DNA of 64,000 nt from Rhynchopus euleeides (lineage: Eukaryota > Euglenozoa > Diplonemea > Diplonemida > Diplonemidae): positions 2,310,727 through 2,374,726 of the forward strand of contig OY723248.1 of NCBI GenBank assembly GCA_963210315.1, written 5' to 3'. Below are positions 31,468 to 40,889 of this stretch, piece by piece. Under the pieces are notes generated by a model, which made no database searches, was not told where the DNA came from, and worked only from the letters and a program-made list of their open reading frames with translations. A program made the position numbers and the translations under genes. How positions within the stretch are numbered: position 1 is the stretch's first letter; each line of letters starts with the position of its first letter.

Positions 31468-34460
31468 ATGCTGATCTACCACACCCACCACCCATCCACA
31501 GGGGGCGACCCTTCGCCCGAGATGCAGCTCGTCATCCCACCCGAGGCAAGCGATGCGGTGCCTGGGTGCGGCGATGTCGATGATGTTGTGATCTCCTGCA
31601 CGGCCCCTGTGTCAACTCTGCGCGAGGCCGCGGCGGCGATCCGGTCGTTAGGTGAGACAAAACGGCTGGATTCGGAGACGGTCAGCGTGCTGGATGAGGA
31701 CATGCTGCACAGCAGGTGCCTGCAGCAGCTGGAGGCCACAGCCAAGCCTGTTGACTACCCCAAGGTCCTGCTGGTGGTCCCCAACCCCCTGCAGCGCACC
31801 GTGCTGCGCCTGACGCTGATCCGTTCCGGCTTCAGTGTCGCCGAGGCCTCCTGCATCCGGGACCCCGCAGCCAAGCGCTGCTACCAGACACTCGACCTGC
31901 TTGTGGCGGACACGTCAGGTGGGGAGTTGGATGTGTCGGACCTGTTCACGGTGATGCAGGGCAGGTGCCGCATCGTGCCCGCCATCGCGCTGCTGCCCCC
32001 AGCAGAGGGGGAGCGTGTGGAGGACACGTCGCCCAGCCAGCTGATCCTGCAGGGGTTTGACCTGTGCGTGCGGCGGCCGCTGCACTGCTTCCTCGAGAAG
32101 ACCCTCCCCGCGATGTACATCTCGCCCGACAGGCGGCTGTCCAGCCTCGCAGGGTCGCATACCGCAAACTACTCCCGCATCTGCACAGTCCTGGCGGAGA
32201 TGTCGGACCGCGTACTGTACTACCAGGTGAAGGACGCGTCGAAGACGTATCAAGGTGTGGTGAAGGGGTCTGTGGAGGCGCACCCGACCTTCATCAGCGC
32301 GCAGAATGAGGCGCGGAGTTTGAAGCGGGAGCTGACGGTCGTGAAGGAGACCCATGCGGAAGAGATGGCGAAGCTGGAGGCGGCGAACGAAAGGATCAGC
32401 AGGCTCGAGGGCCAGCTCGACACAGAGCGGCAGCTGTCGGCCGACAAGGATGCGCAGGTGCAGCGCAGCGAGGAGCTGCGGCAGCGCTCGCTGGTGGCCA
32501 TCGAGGATAAGTATCTTCAGACAGATGCGTTGAAGGCCACATCGCTAGGGCAGCGCCTCATCCACGAGCGCGACACGCGTGTCTACAAAGCACAGTGCGA
32601 AGAGCTGGCGCACAAGCTTGCCGAGTCACAGAAGGCAACACAGGCCGCACGTTGGGAGTGCGGCACCCTCTCAGACCAGCTCGCCGACGCACAGGCGCGT
32701 GTGCATTACCTGGAGTGCAAGGTGGAGGCGATCAGTGTGGAGAACTTCGGGAACAACGGGCGTCTCGAGTCAACGGGATCCTTCATGAAACACGTGCACC
32801 GCCCCAAGCGGCCTGTCCGGTATGTCCTGCACGGCACTGCGCACCACCCTGCCACAGGAGCGCTGCGGAGAAGCTGCAGCAGTGCACGCAGGCGTGTGCC
32901 TGCCTGCGGCAGCTGCTCTGCATGTCGGAGCAGCAGAGCATGCAGCTGGAGGACGTGCTGGCCCAGTCCCTCAAGCGCCTGGCGGAGGCACAGGAGCAGG
33001 ACGACCCCCCTGCCGAGCAGGCCCCCTCGGAGCCCGAGGAGCCGCCCAGTGTGGAACCCGAGAACCCGAATCCGAATCCGAAGGTGGGGTTTGCGTCGCT
33101 CTCGATGCGCATCGTCATCAACGAGAATCTGGCGAAGCGAGCCCGCAAGGCGAAGAGCCGGATCGTGCAGCGCATAAACCCTCTCAAGGCGGCAGCAGCC
33201 TCCTCCGCACACACGCCGCCGCCTTGCTTCCACAGGGGCACGCAGACAGACCTGCTGGCTAGCGACTCTCTCGCGCCGGCGGTCGGATCGAAGCTATCTG
33301 CCGTCGTGCCCGATCTGGGGCCCACCCCCGAAGGTGCAACAGACTCGCTAGGCATGCCGCTGTCCGTCTTCCAGCGCACCTCCGACCCCTGCGATGATGC
33401 GGCCAGCGCCGTGCGCTTCGTCGCCTCCCGCTTCGAGTCGCTCGTGGCAAAGATGCAGCGCGGCTTGCTGCAGAACATCGTCACGGAAACGGGTGGCGGG
33501 AGGAAGGCGTCGACGAGACGCGGGGCGACAGACCTCGTCGATCTCACGAACGACGCTGTGGTGCTGTTCCGCACCAAATCGATGAAGCTGTTCGGCGTGA
33601 TGGCCAAGGCGTTGGAGCACGTGCTGTCCGGCGTGCGGCGCAGCAGCGGCCCGGCGGATGCGGTGCCCACGAAGGGGCCCTCTGTGGACTACCCGCTTGC
33701 TCAGAGGTACTCCGACCAGACCCCCTCCGCCTTCACGCCGAGCCCCCCCTCGTCGGTTGCAGGGGGCGACCTCCTTCCCACCGACCGGTCGAAGCCTTGG
33801 AACCAACGACGTGATAGCAACGAGCTGCTTCTCGCAGTGCTGCGTGAGCTCATCCTCGCTGTTCACAAGGAGTTGCTGCAGCTGCTGACACAGTGCAAGT
33901 TCCGGACCAGGGGGCTCAGCTACCTGAAGCTGGCAGACCCCTGCAACAGCAACTCCAAGCGGGCTGTGGCGTGCTATGACTTCGAGGCGATCCTGAAGCA
34001 GGACCTGCGTGCCATGGCTGAGGTGACGAAGTTCTTCCGCGAAGAGGAGGACACGATGCGGGTCAAGCTGAAGGGCGACCTGCAGAACAGGATGGAGGGG
34101 CAGCTCTTCACACACCGCGGGTGCCAGACGGGGTTCATCTTCGACAGCCCCTTCCTGTCCCCGGCAGCCCACGTCCCGGATTCGGCTCTGCAGTCGGGCC
34201 AGGCTTCGTCGGGGCGCCCGACAGAGATGGTCACAATCACCACCTTTGGGACGTGCAGGCGCAGGCATGTCGCCACCACCGTGTTCCCCAGGCGTGCGGT
34301 GGTGACCAACAAGGAGCACGGCATCCTGAGGGAGAAGCAGGGGCAGAGGCTTGTGCGGCAGCAGTTCCTCCAGACTGCTGTGCAGCTCGCTGCTGAGCCA
34401 GGCGTGGGTTCGTCAGCCCTTTCGTTTGAGCCGCGCCCGCCGTCTCTGCCCCCAGTGTAG
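31468..34460 (+). CDS. Receiver-like/coiled-coil protein, two exons
   Basis: Exons 31468-32819 and 32858-34460 encode 984 aa. An alternative start at 31522 would follow the acceptor-like CACCCATCCACAG at about 31500. Residues about 97-225 resemble a CheY-like receiver: KVLLVVPNPLQRTVLRLTL, LDLLVADT (D148 at the phosphoacceptor position), IVPAIALLPP and LQGFDLCVRRPL, where the usual Lys-Pro is Arg-Pro (R203-P204) and the acidic pocket is absent. It is therefore probably a pseudo-receiver. Residues about 285-455 are coiled coil. Exon 2 continues the coil (SAAEKLQQCTQACACLRQLL), then has an acidic Pro/Glu linker and two short matching motifs, HRGTQTDLL (about 577) and HRGCQTGFI (about 870). The function is unknown; a structural or ciliary scaffold is one possibility. 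Confidence 0.75.
32820..32857 (+). other. 38-nt cis-spliced intron
   Basis: The frame open from 31468 becomes arginine/serine junk after about 32820, while the downstream coding frame differs. GTATGTCCTGC...CTGCCACAG spans 38 nt with canonical ends; removing it splits codon CG|G and joins the frames exactly (PVR-SAAEKLQQ). The alternative is a frameshift. Confidence 0.75.
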
Positions 34461-35182
34461 ATGGCTGGCGTGTTGCGAGCAGGTTACAGCGGCTCTGATT
34501 CTATCCACTCTTCCGAGTGCAGGGTCAGGGCCGCAGTGCAGTGTCTGGATTTCTGTGCGTTCCCGTCAGAAAGATGTCATTGGTGCTGGGTTTCTTGCTG
34601 TATGAGAGGGGCTTCGCTGCCATCCCTCAGAGCCTACGAGCCATGGCAGACAAAAGGCATGGCCCAATGGAAGTTTCGCATCGCTTGGCGAAGAACACCC
34701 CCTGGCACATCCATCACATACGGTACAGCCGCTAGCCCCTGGGACCCGCTGACCCTTCACTGGGCCAAACAGGGCACCGCCTCAACTTTCACGCTGGCTC
34801 GACAACGCACCTGTCTGGAGGGCTAACTCCCCTCCCATCTCCCCACCCCTCCCCTCACTCTGTGACCTGTGACGCAGTCAATCACCCCCGGCGACGCCAC
34901 TCACACAGTGCCATTATTTTGCACAGTTTTCCCACAACACCGGCAGTCTGGCACTTTTGCGACACTCACATGGGTACCGGCTTTCGGTGCACTTCATCAT
35001 AGTGAGTATCGCCCATGGATCTTCGACAAGGTGGTGTTCGTCAGATGGACTGGTCCTCCGCCAGCGCACGTTCACATGTAATTCCGCCATTTCACTAACC
35101 CAGCTCACAAGCGATGGCGTGCATCACCCACCCCCTCACAGAATCCCTCCTCCTCCTCCGCAAAAACACATCCCGCACAACA
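34461..35182. other. Intergenic spacer
   Basis: No gene recognised. CACCCACCCCCTCACAG (ending about 35154) is a likely trans-splice acceptor for the dehydrogenase; it lies downstream of an earlier in-frame ATG at 35114, supporting the start at 35183. Confidence 0.5.
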
Positions 35183-36247
35183 ATGAGCGGCAACACGGCT
35201 GTTGTTCTGGAGAAGATCGATGACATCCAGATGCGCGACGTGGAGTCGCCTGTGCTGCAGGAGGGGCAGGTGCTGATAGAGATGAAGAGCGTCGGCATCT
35301 GCGGCAGCGACGTGCACTACTGGAAGCACGGCCGCATCGGGCACTTCGTCTGCAACGGGCCCATGGTGCTGGGTCACGAGTGCGCAGGGATCGTCGCCGA
35401 GGTGGGCCCTGGCTGCACCACGCTGCAGAAGGGCGACCGCGTTGCTCTGGAGGCGGGGCTCCCGTGCGAGAAGTGCGACATCTGCGACACAGGGAAGTAC
35501 AACCTCTGCCCCGACATGCGTTTCTTCGCGACACCCCCTGTGCACGGCGCGCTGGTGAAGTACCTCGCACACCCCGAGAAGTGGTGCTTCAAGATCCCCG
35601 ACAACATGACCCTGGAGGAGGGCGCCATGTGCGAGCCCCTCTCTGTGGGTGTCTACGCCTGCGAGCAGAAGGCGCGTGTCGGGCCCGGCAAGACGGTGGC
35701 CATCTTCGGGGCGGGTCCCATCGGGATGCTGACGTCGCTTGTCGCCAACGGGCTGGGGGCGAAGCGGATCTTCCTGTGCGACATCCAGCAGGGCCGCCTC
35801 GACACCTGCAAGAAGCTTCTGGGGGACGTGCTGGTGCCCATCAACACCGAGGGGCTCAGCGGGGAGGACGTTGCGAACCGCGTGAAGGAGGCCAACGAGG
35901 GGGAGCTTGTGGACGGCAGCATCGACTGTGCGGGTGTGGAGTCGGTGGTGCAGGCCGCGATCCTCTCCACGAAGAACGGCGGCGCCGTGTGCCTCGTGGG
36001 TATGGGGAAGCCGCTCTGCAACATCCCGCTGCTGGATGCGTCCATCCGTGAGGTGGACCTGATGGGTGTCTTCCGTTACCGCAACACATACCCCACCTGC
36101 ATCGACCTGCTGTCCAAGAAGAAGATCGACGTCGGTCCCCTCATCACGCACCGCTTCGAGTACACCCCCGAGTCCATTAACGATGCCTTCGAGACGTGCC
36201 GCACAGGGCGTGATGGGGCTATCAAGTGCATGATCAACCTCCCGTAG
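35183..36247 (+). CDS. Zinc-dependent polyol dehydrogenase (sorbitol/xylitol dehydrogenase-like)
   Basis: 354 aa from ATG 35183, the usual length for the sorbitol dehydrogenase group of medium-chain dehydrogenases. It would oxidise polyols such as sorbitol or xylitol to the ketose with NAD+ in the cytosol or glycosome. Catalytic zinc ligands are C40 (GICGSDVHYW) and H65-E66 (GHECAGIVAEVG); EPLSVGVYAC is also conserved. The structural-zinc loop has four cysteines (C95, C98, C101, C109), as in xylitol and fungal or insect enzymes, whereas the human enzyme, as I recall, lacks this zinc. The Rossmann motif GAGPIG is at 176-181, and an acidic residue at the end of the second strand (CDIQQ) favours NAD+ over NADP+. 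No C-terminal SKL-type signal is seen (ends MINLP). An upstream ATG at 35114 would add 23 residues. Confidence 0.92.
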   Translation: MSGNTAVVLEKIDDIQMRDVESPVLQEGQVLIEMKSVGICGSDVHYWKHGRIGHFVCNGPMVLGHECAGIVAEVGPGCTTLQKGDRVALEAGLPCEKCDICDTGKYNLCPDMRFFATPPVHGALVKYLAHPEKWCFKIPDNMTLEEGAMCEPLSVGVYACEQKARVGPGKTVAIFGAGPIGMLTSLVANGLGAKRIFLCDIQQGRLDTCKKLLGDVLVPINTEGLSGEDVANRVKEANEGELVDGSIDCAGVESVVQAAILSTKNGGAVCLVGMGKPLCNIPLLDASIREVDLMGVFRYRNTYPTCIDLLSKKKIDVGPLITHRFEYTPESINDAFETCRTGRDGAIKCMINLP

Positions 36248-37395
36248 AGCCTCGCGGAGTTGGCCTTGTTGTGTGTGTCTGCGTTGCACCACAGCACAGA
36301 CTTCGGATTCAGCACGGGGTAAAAAAAAACAACTTGGTCCAGTGGTGCCCCTGAAAATCTTCTCAGAACAACGTAGCAACTACGTTAATCGGCCTTTTCA
36401 GGGGCGCCATTGGCTCAAAAAAAAGCGTTTGGTGCGGTTTGGCAATAATGTGCCTGTCCTTTGGTGACCATTCAACGTTTGGAGACTGTGTGCCGGATCT
36501 TTTGTGCTGCCAACAGCAGCAAGCCGGGCAGTGCAGTGCAGGGGTACCGAAGAGTCATAACCCCCACCCCACCCCACCCCGCTGGCCTCCACAGGCCAGA
36601 ACTCTTCCTGGCCTGTGCAAGCCTTTCTGCAAAAGGCTTTGCATCTTAGCCCCTGGGTGTGACCAACAGTTCCCGGTGCCATGACACGGTTAAACGGTGC
36701 ATGGGGGAGGGGGAGGGGGGTGGGGTGCTGTTATCCCCCTTGCATAATTATCGACGGTCCTACTTTTGCTTCGGGCGTTGTCTGTCTATTTATGAGTGAG
36801 TGGGGGTCTTCGCTGGTGGTTATGCTTCGTTATTCTTCGTCAGTTTTCACCGAGTTTCCTGAGGAAATGCACCAAAATACACTGACGATCACCCCGTAGC
36901 GAAGACCCCCAGTATGACCCCATTTTTATCCCCAACAAAACGAATCCAAACCCCCAGGCTTTTATTTTTGCGTGTGCGTGTGGTTCTGACCTCGTGATGG
37001 GCCACCCCCTGCGCCACCTGGGAGGGGCAGCAGGGGGTGCTCGAGCAAGCAGCAACCTCCCTACCCCCACCCCTCCCCAGGCACCCCCCTCCCGCAGCGA
37101 GTGGCAGACTGTGCCAAAAGCCACTGATGCCTGCTTGGGCATTGGCCGGATTTTCCGTGTTCTGAGGAGGGAATGGGGGGGGGGGGGGAATCAGGGAGGA
37201 GGGGGGTCGTGGGCGCGCGAGCTTCCGAAACATTCTGAGAAGAAGGCTGGAGAGGGGGGGGGGGAAATAAATACTGAAGAGAATCTGCGCGTGAGGCGCC
37301 GTTTCTTTTTTATGTACACGGTGGTCTCCCACCCGTCAAGACTGCACCCTTTGTAGCGGGGAGGGGCACCCTCTCCCCCCCCCCCCCCCCCCCGA
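36248..37395. other. Gene-free spacer
   Basis: Probable 3' UTR, then low-complexity DNA with G and C tracts (36695-36725, 37175-37190, 37240-37265, 37373-37393). No gene. Confidence 0.5.
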
Positions 37396-37474
37396 AAAGC
37401 AACTAACATTGCAAGAAGGTGCTGGGAGGCTTACTTTTCCATTCACTCTCGACGATCAAACCCCCCCCCCCCCC
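37396..37474 (+). repeat. Dispersed about 100-bp repeat, copy 3 (5' truncated)
   Basis: CTAACATTGCAAGAAGGTGC then TTTTCCATTCACTCTCGACG and a C tract. It matches the 3' part of the copies at 24604 and 31193, so truncation is at the 5' side, as for a retroposed short element. Confidence 0.8.
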
Positions 37475-37943
37475 GAAAAGCGGGGGTCGGCTGCCGATTT
37501 TCGGGGGTTGATCCCTCCCAGACTGCCGGGGACCACCGTGCATACTCCAGCCTATCTAGGCAAGGCCGAGACGACGGAGGCAGGTTGGGAAATGGTAACA
37601 CTGACAGCGAGAGGAGCCGCGTGGGGGGCGGGAGTTTGTGCGGGAAGGAGATACCACGTGCCTCACTGGCATGCACGGTGACAACAGGGAGATGCGTGTG
37701 TGGGGGGGGCGGGGGTAGGGGGAGGGAGGAAGAGGTGGGTTACAGGGTGGGCTGGATCCACCCCCCCCCGCCCCCCCCCCGCGCCCTTTCCCGCCCTCCC
37801 CCCCCCCCCCCTCTCTCTCTCCCTCTCCTTCTCCTCCCCCGCCTTTACTTTCAAGGTGTGGATATCCCCCCGTGAAACGGGGAATATTCACACCCCCTCC
37901 CCCTCCCCCTCCCGCCCCCCCTCTCTCTCTCCCTCCTGCTATT
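37475..37943. other. Pyrimidine/purine tract spacer
   Basis: C tracts and CT microsatellite (about 37757-37935). No gene. Confidence 0.5.
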
Positions 37944-38026
37944 CACGGTGGGATCTTGTAAATTTTACATGTAAAAATACTGATTTTTACATGTATTATA
38001 CATGTATAATACTTGCATGTCAACTA

Positions 38027-38553
38027 TTATACATGTATAATACATGTATATGCCTGAAATATACATGTAAAATACATGTATATCAAGTAAAAATACATGT
38101 ATAATAGTTGCATGTCAACTAGTATACATGTATTTTTACTTGATATACATGTATTTTACATGTATATTTCATGCATTTACATGTATTTTACATGTATAAT
38201 ACTTGTCATGCAAGTATTATACATGTAAAATACTTGCATGACAAGTAAAATACTTGCATGCAAGTAAAATACATGTATTCTACTTGCATGCAAGTATTTT
38301 ACTTGTCATGCAAGTATTATACATGTATTTTACTTGTCGTGCAAGTATTTTACATGTATAATACTTGCATGACAAGTATTATACATGTAAAATACATGTA
38401 AATGCATGAAATATACATGTAAAATACATGTATATCAAGTAAAAATACATGTATAATAGTTGACATGCAACTATTATACATGTATTTTTGCTTGATATAC
38501 ATGTATTTTACATGTATATTTCAGGCATTTACATGTATTATACATGTATAATA
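38027..38553. repeat. 527-bp fractal palindrome of TACATGTA and TTGCATGCAA words
   Basis: The two halves pair around about 38290 (TACTTGCATGCAAGTA near the centre). Each arm itself contains smaller palindromes (for example around 38115 and 38465), and nearly all sequence is built from ACATGTA, CTTGCATG and TATAAT words. The right TIR lacks this insert: there CATGTCAACTA is directly joined to CCGTAAACGGA. Confidence 0.85.
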
Positions 38554-38638
38554 CCGTAAACGGAAATATTGTGGACCGTAATAAAGGTGAACCGTACTAT
38601 AGGTGGACCGTAAAAAAGATGGAACAAATGGGATTTTT

Positions 38639-38954
38639 GGTAAAACACACCCCGTGTGGTAGAGAAAATACGGCAAGAGTCTCGGTGGGTCGGAAGAGCA
38701 GATGGTTCCCGCAACAGCTCCCGGGGAGCGGCGGGTATTTCGCATAGGATGCCGGATGTGTGAACACGTTTGTGCGGTTTGCCCTGTGTTGTGTGAACAT
38801 ATGTGTATGTGTGTGTGTATGCTCCACCCAACCCGACACATTTTCTGTACTTCAGACAGGTAAGGTCACTCGACACGCGGGGGGGGGGGGGGTTTTGTTG
38901 TGTGTTTTTTCTGCCAGCCGACATCACTAGCGCCAGCGAGAAAAAAAAACGCGT
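38639..38954 (+). repeat. Split direct repeat A1
   Basis: GGTAAAACACACCCCGTGTG to AAAACGCGT, nearly identical to 43687-44002; differences seen are limited to homopolymer balance. It contains TTTCTGTACTTCAGACAG|GTAAGG (about 38842-38865), a 13-nt match to the SL core before a splice-donor-like sequence. Confidence 0.9.
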
Positions 38955-38970
38955 TTCCAGGCAGAAAACA

Positions 38971-39737
38971 GTGCGTGCTAGATCACGGTTTGTTACGACA
39001 GAGCGACCAGAGCAGACTTCGACGCAGGTGCTAGATCACCGCCTTTTACCACAGAGCGACCAGAGCAGACTTCGACGCAGGTGCTAGATCACCGAATTTT
39101 TTACGACAGAGCGATCAGAGCAGACTCGACGTAGGTGCTAGATCACCGCCTTTTACCACAGAGCGACCAGAGCAGACTTCGACGCAGGTGCTAGATCACC
39201 GAATTTTTTACGACAGAACGATCAGAGCAGACTCGACGTAGGTGCTAGATCACCGCCTTTTTACCACAGAGCGACCAGAGCAGACTTCGACGCAGGTGCT
39301 AGATCACCGAATTTTTTACGACAGAGCGATCAGAGCAGACTCGACGTAGGTGCTAGATCACCGCCTTTTACCACAGAGCGACCAGAGCAGACTTCGACGC
39401 AGGTGCTAGATCACCGCCTTTTACCACAGAGCGACCAGAGCAGATTTCGACACAGGTGCTAGATCACCGAATTTTTTACGACAGAGCGATCAGAGCAGAC
39501 TCGACGTAGGTGCTAGATCACCCCTTTTACCACAGAGCGACCAGAGCAGACTTCGACGCAGGTGCTAAATCACCGAGTTTTTTACGACAGAGCGATCAGA
39601 GCAGACTCGACGTAGGTGCTAGATCACCGCTTTTTACCACAGAGCGACCAGAGCAGACTTCGACGCAGGTGCTAGATCACCGAATTTTTCTACGACAGAG
39701 CGATCAGAGCAGACTCGACGCAGGTGCTAGATCACCC
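38971..39737 (+). repeat. 54-bp tandem repeat array, two alternating types
   Basis: About 14 units of 51-55 bp end in GGTGCTAGATCACC (at 39027, 39080, 39134, 39187, 39241, 39295, 39349, 39401, 39455, 39509, 39560, 39614, 39668, 39723). One type has CCTTTTACCACAGAGCGACC and CTTCGACGCA; the other GAATTTTTTACGACAGAGCG and CTCGACGTA. They mostly alternate, giving a 107-bp higher-order unit. The array forms the 5' leader of the retrotransposon and stops at the gag ATG. Confidence 0.92.
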
Positions 39738-40853
39738 ATGTCGGACATGCACCCCCACGACATGGACTGGTTGGGGGTGCCAGTCGTGACGGGGTACGGG
39801 GATCCGGAAGTGGCAGTGGACACCTGCGTGTTCACGCCACACTGCCAGGCGGAGCACACCTCGCGGGGAAGGGGCCATTGCAGCACTTGCGGGCGGGCGG
39901 CCTGTAAGACCTGCATCCGGGCTTTCCTCCCGAAAAACGTGTCTGGGGATTTTGTGCAGGGTTTGGGGGAACCGACGTGGGTGTGCCCGATGTGCGCGAT
40001 GGAGCAACATCGCGACAATCCCCCGGGGGACACTCGGGATCCCGACTCCCTGTCCCTCTCGGAGGACCCCCACGACGCGTCGCTGGGGGCGTCGGACGAC
40101 GAGTCGTCGCTGAGGCAGCCGGGTGTCGACACACAGGGGGAACTGCGCGCGACGATCGCCGCTTTGGCAAAACGGGTGGACACGCTAGAGCGCGAGAAGC
40201 CCCCCCTCCTTTTGCGGATCCAGCAACTGGAGTTTGAGACTAAAAATCTCAAAAAGCAGCTGGGGGCCACCCTGGCACCGGAGTTCTCGCCTCACACAGT
40301 GGGGACATGGCGGGACCTGGAGGTGCCCGCGATCCGGGAGAAGATCCGGGACAGATGCAGGAAGGCCTTCAGGGAAGACGCCCTGCCCGTGAACATCGAG
40401 GACGCGAAGGCGTACGAGTACGACGTCGCACAGTATCTCAGCACACTGACGAACACACTGGACCTCATCACCGACGGCGAACCCCCGAAGGAGGGCATCA
40501 TCCGCATGCTGCACTCCAGCATCAACCAGCTGACAGGGATTACGCAGCTGGGGCTGTACGGCCCGAAGCACCGGAGGGAGTACGTGGCGAGGGCTGAAAT
40601 CATCGCGCCAAAGGATTTCTCGGAGACGGCCCAGCGGCGCCTGCTGAAAGGAGTGGCTGAAGAGGCAAAGAAGGAGGGGGAGCACCGCGGACGGGACGGG
40701 GACAGGAGGGACCGTGACTACCGGAACTCACGCCAGCAGAGGTCCGTCCCGGCCCACAGCCGCGACAGGAAGCAGGCAGCACCACCTACGACTCGCGATC
40801 GTGACTGGGACAGAAAGGCGCCGGGCGGAAAGCCGGGAAAGGACCGGCAGTGA
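39738..40853 (+). CDS. Gag-like protein with zinc-binding module
   Basis: 371 aa from the first ATG after the tandem array (the frame is open through part of the array). Residues 30-86 hold a Cys/His-rich module: CVFTPHC, GHCSTCGRAACKTC and VCPMC, spaced like a cross-brace (PHD/FYVE/B-box type) finger rather than a retroviral CCHC knuckle. Residues about 105-135 are acidic, about 130-175 coiled coil (AKRVDTLEREKPPLLLRIQQ), then a helical region. The C-terminus (about 310-371) is very basic and Arg/Asp-rich (RDRDYRNSRQQRSVPAHSR), a likely nucleic-acid-binding tail. By position it is the structural protein of the retrotransposon. It ends 36 bp before the recombinase ATG, in the same frame. Confidence 0.8.
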   Translation: MSDMHPHDMDWLGVPVVTGYGDPEVAVDTCVFTPHCQAEHTSRGRGHCSTCGRAACKTCIRAFLPKNVSGDFVQGLGEPTWVCPMCAMEQHRDNPPGDTRDPDSLSLSEDPHDASLGASDDESSLRQPGVDTQGELRATIAALAKRVDTLEREKPPLLLRIQQLEFETKNLKKQLGATLAPEFSPHTVGTWRDLEVPAIREKIRDRCRKAFREDALPVNIEDAKAYEYDVAQYLSTLTNTLDLITDGEPPKEGIIRMLHSSINQLTGITQLGLYGPKHRREYVARAEIIAPKDFSETAQRRLLKGVAEEAKKEGEHRGRDGDRRDRDYRNSRQQRSVPAHSRDRKQAAPPTTRDRDWDRKAPGGKPGKDRQ

Positions 40854-40889
40854 CTGGCCTTGAGGCCGGTCCCTCCACCTCCCGCACCG

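Noticed and set aside
38971..39737. CRISPR array
   Set aside because: Units are contiguous near-identical 54-mers without unique spacers, inside a eukaryotic retrotransposon.
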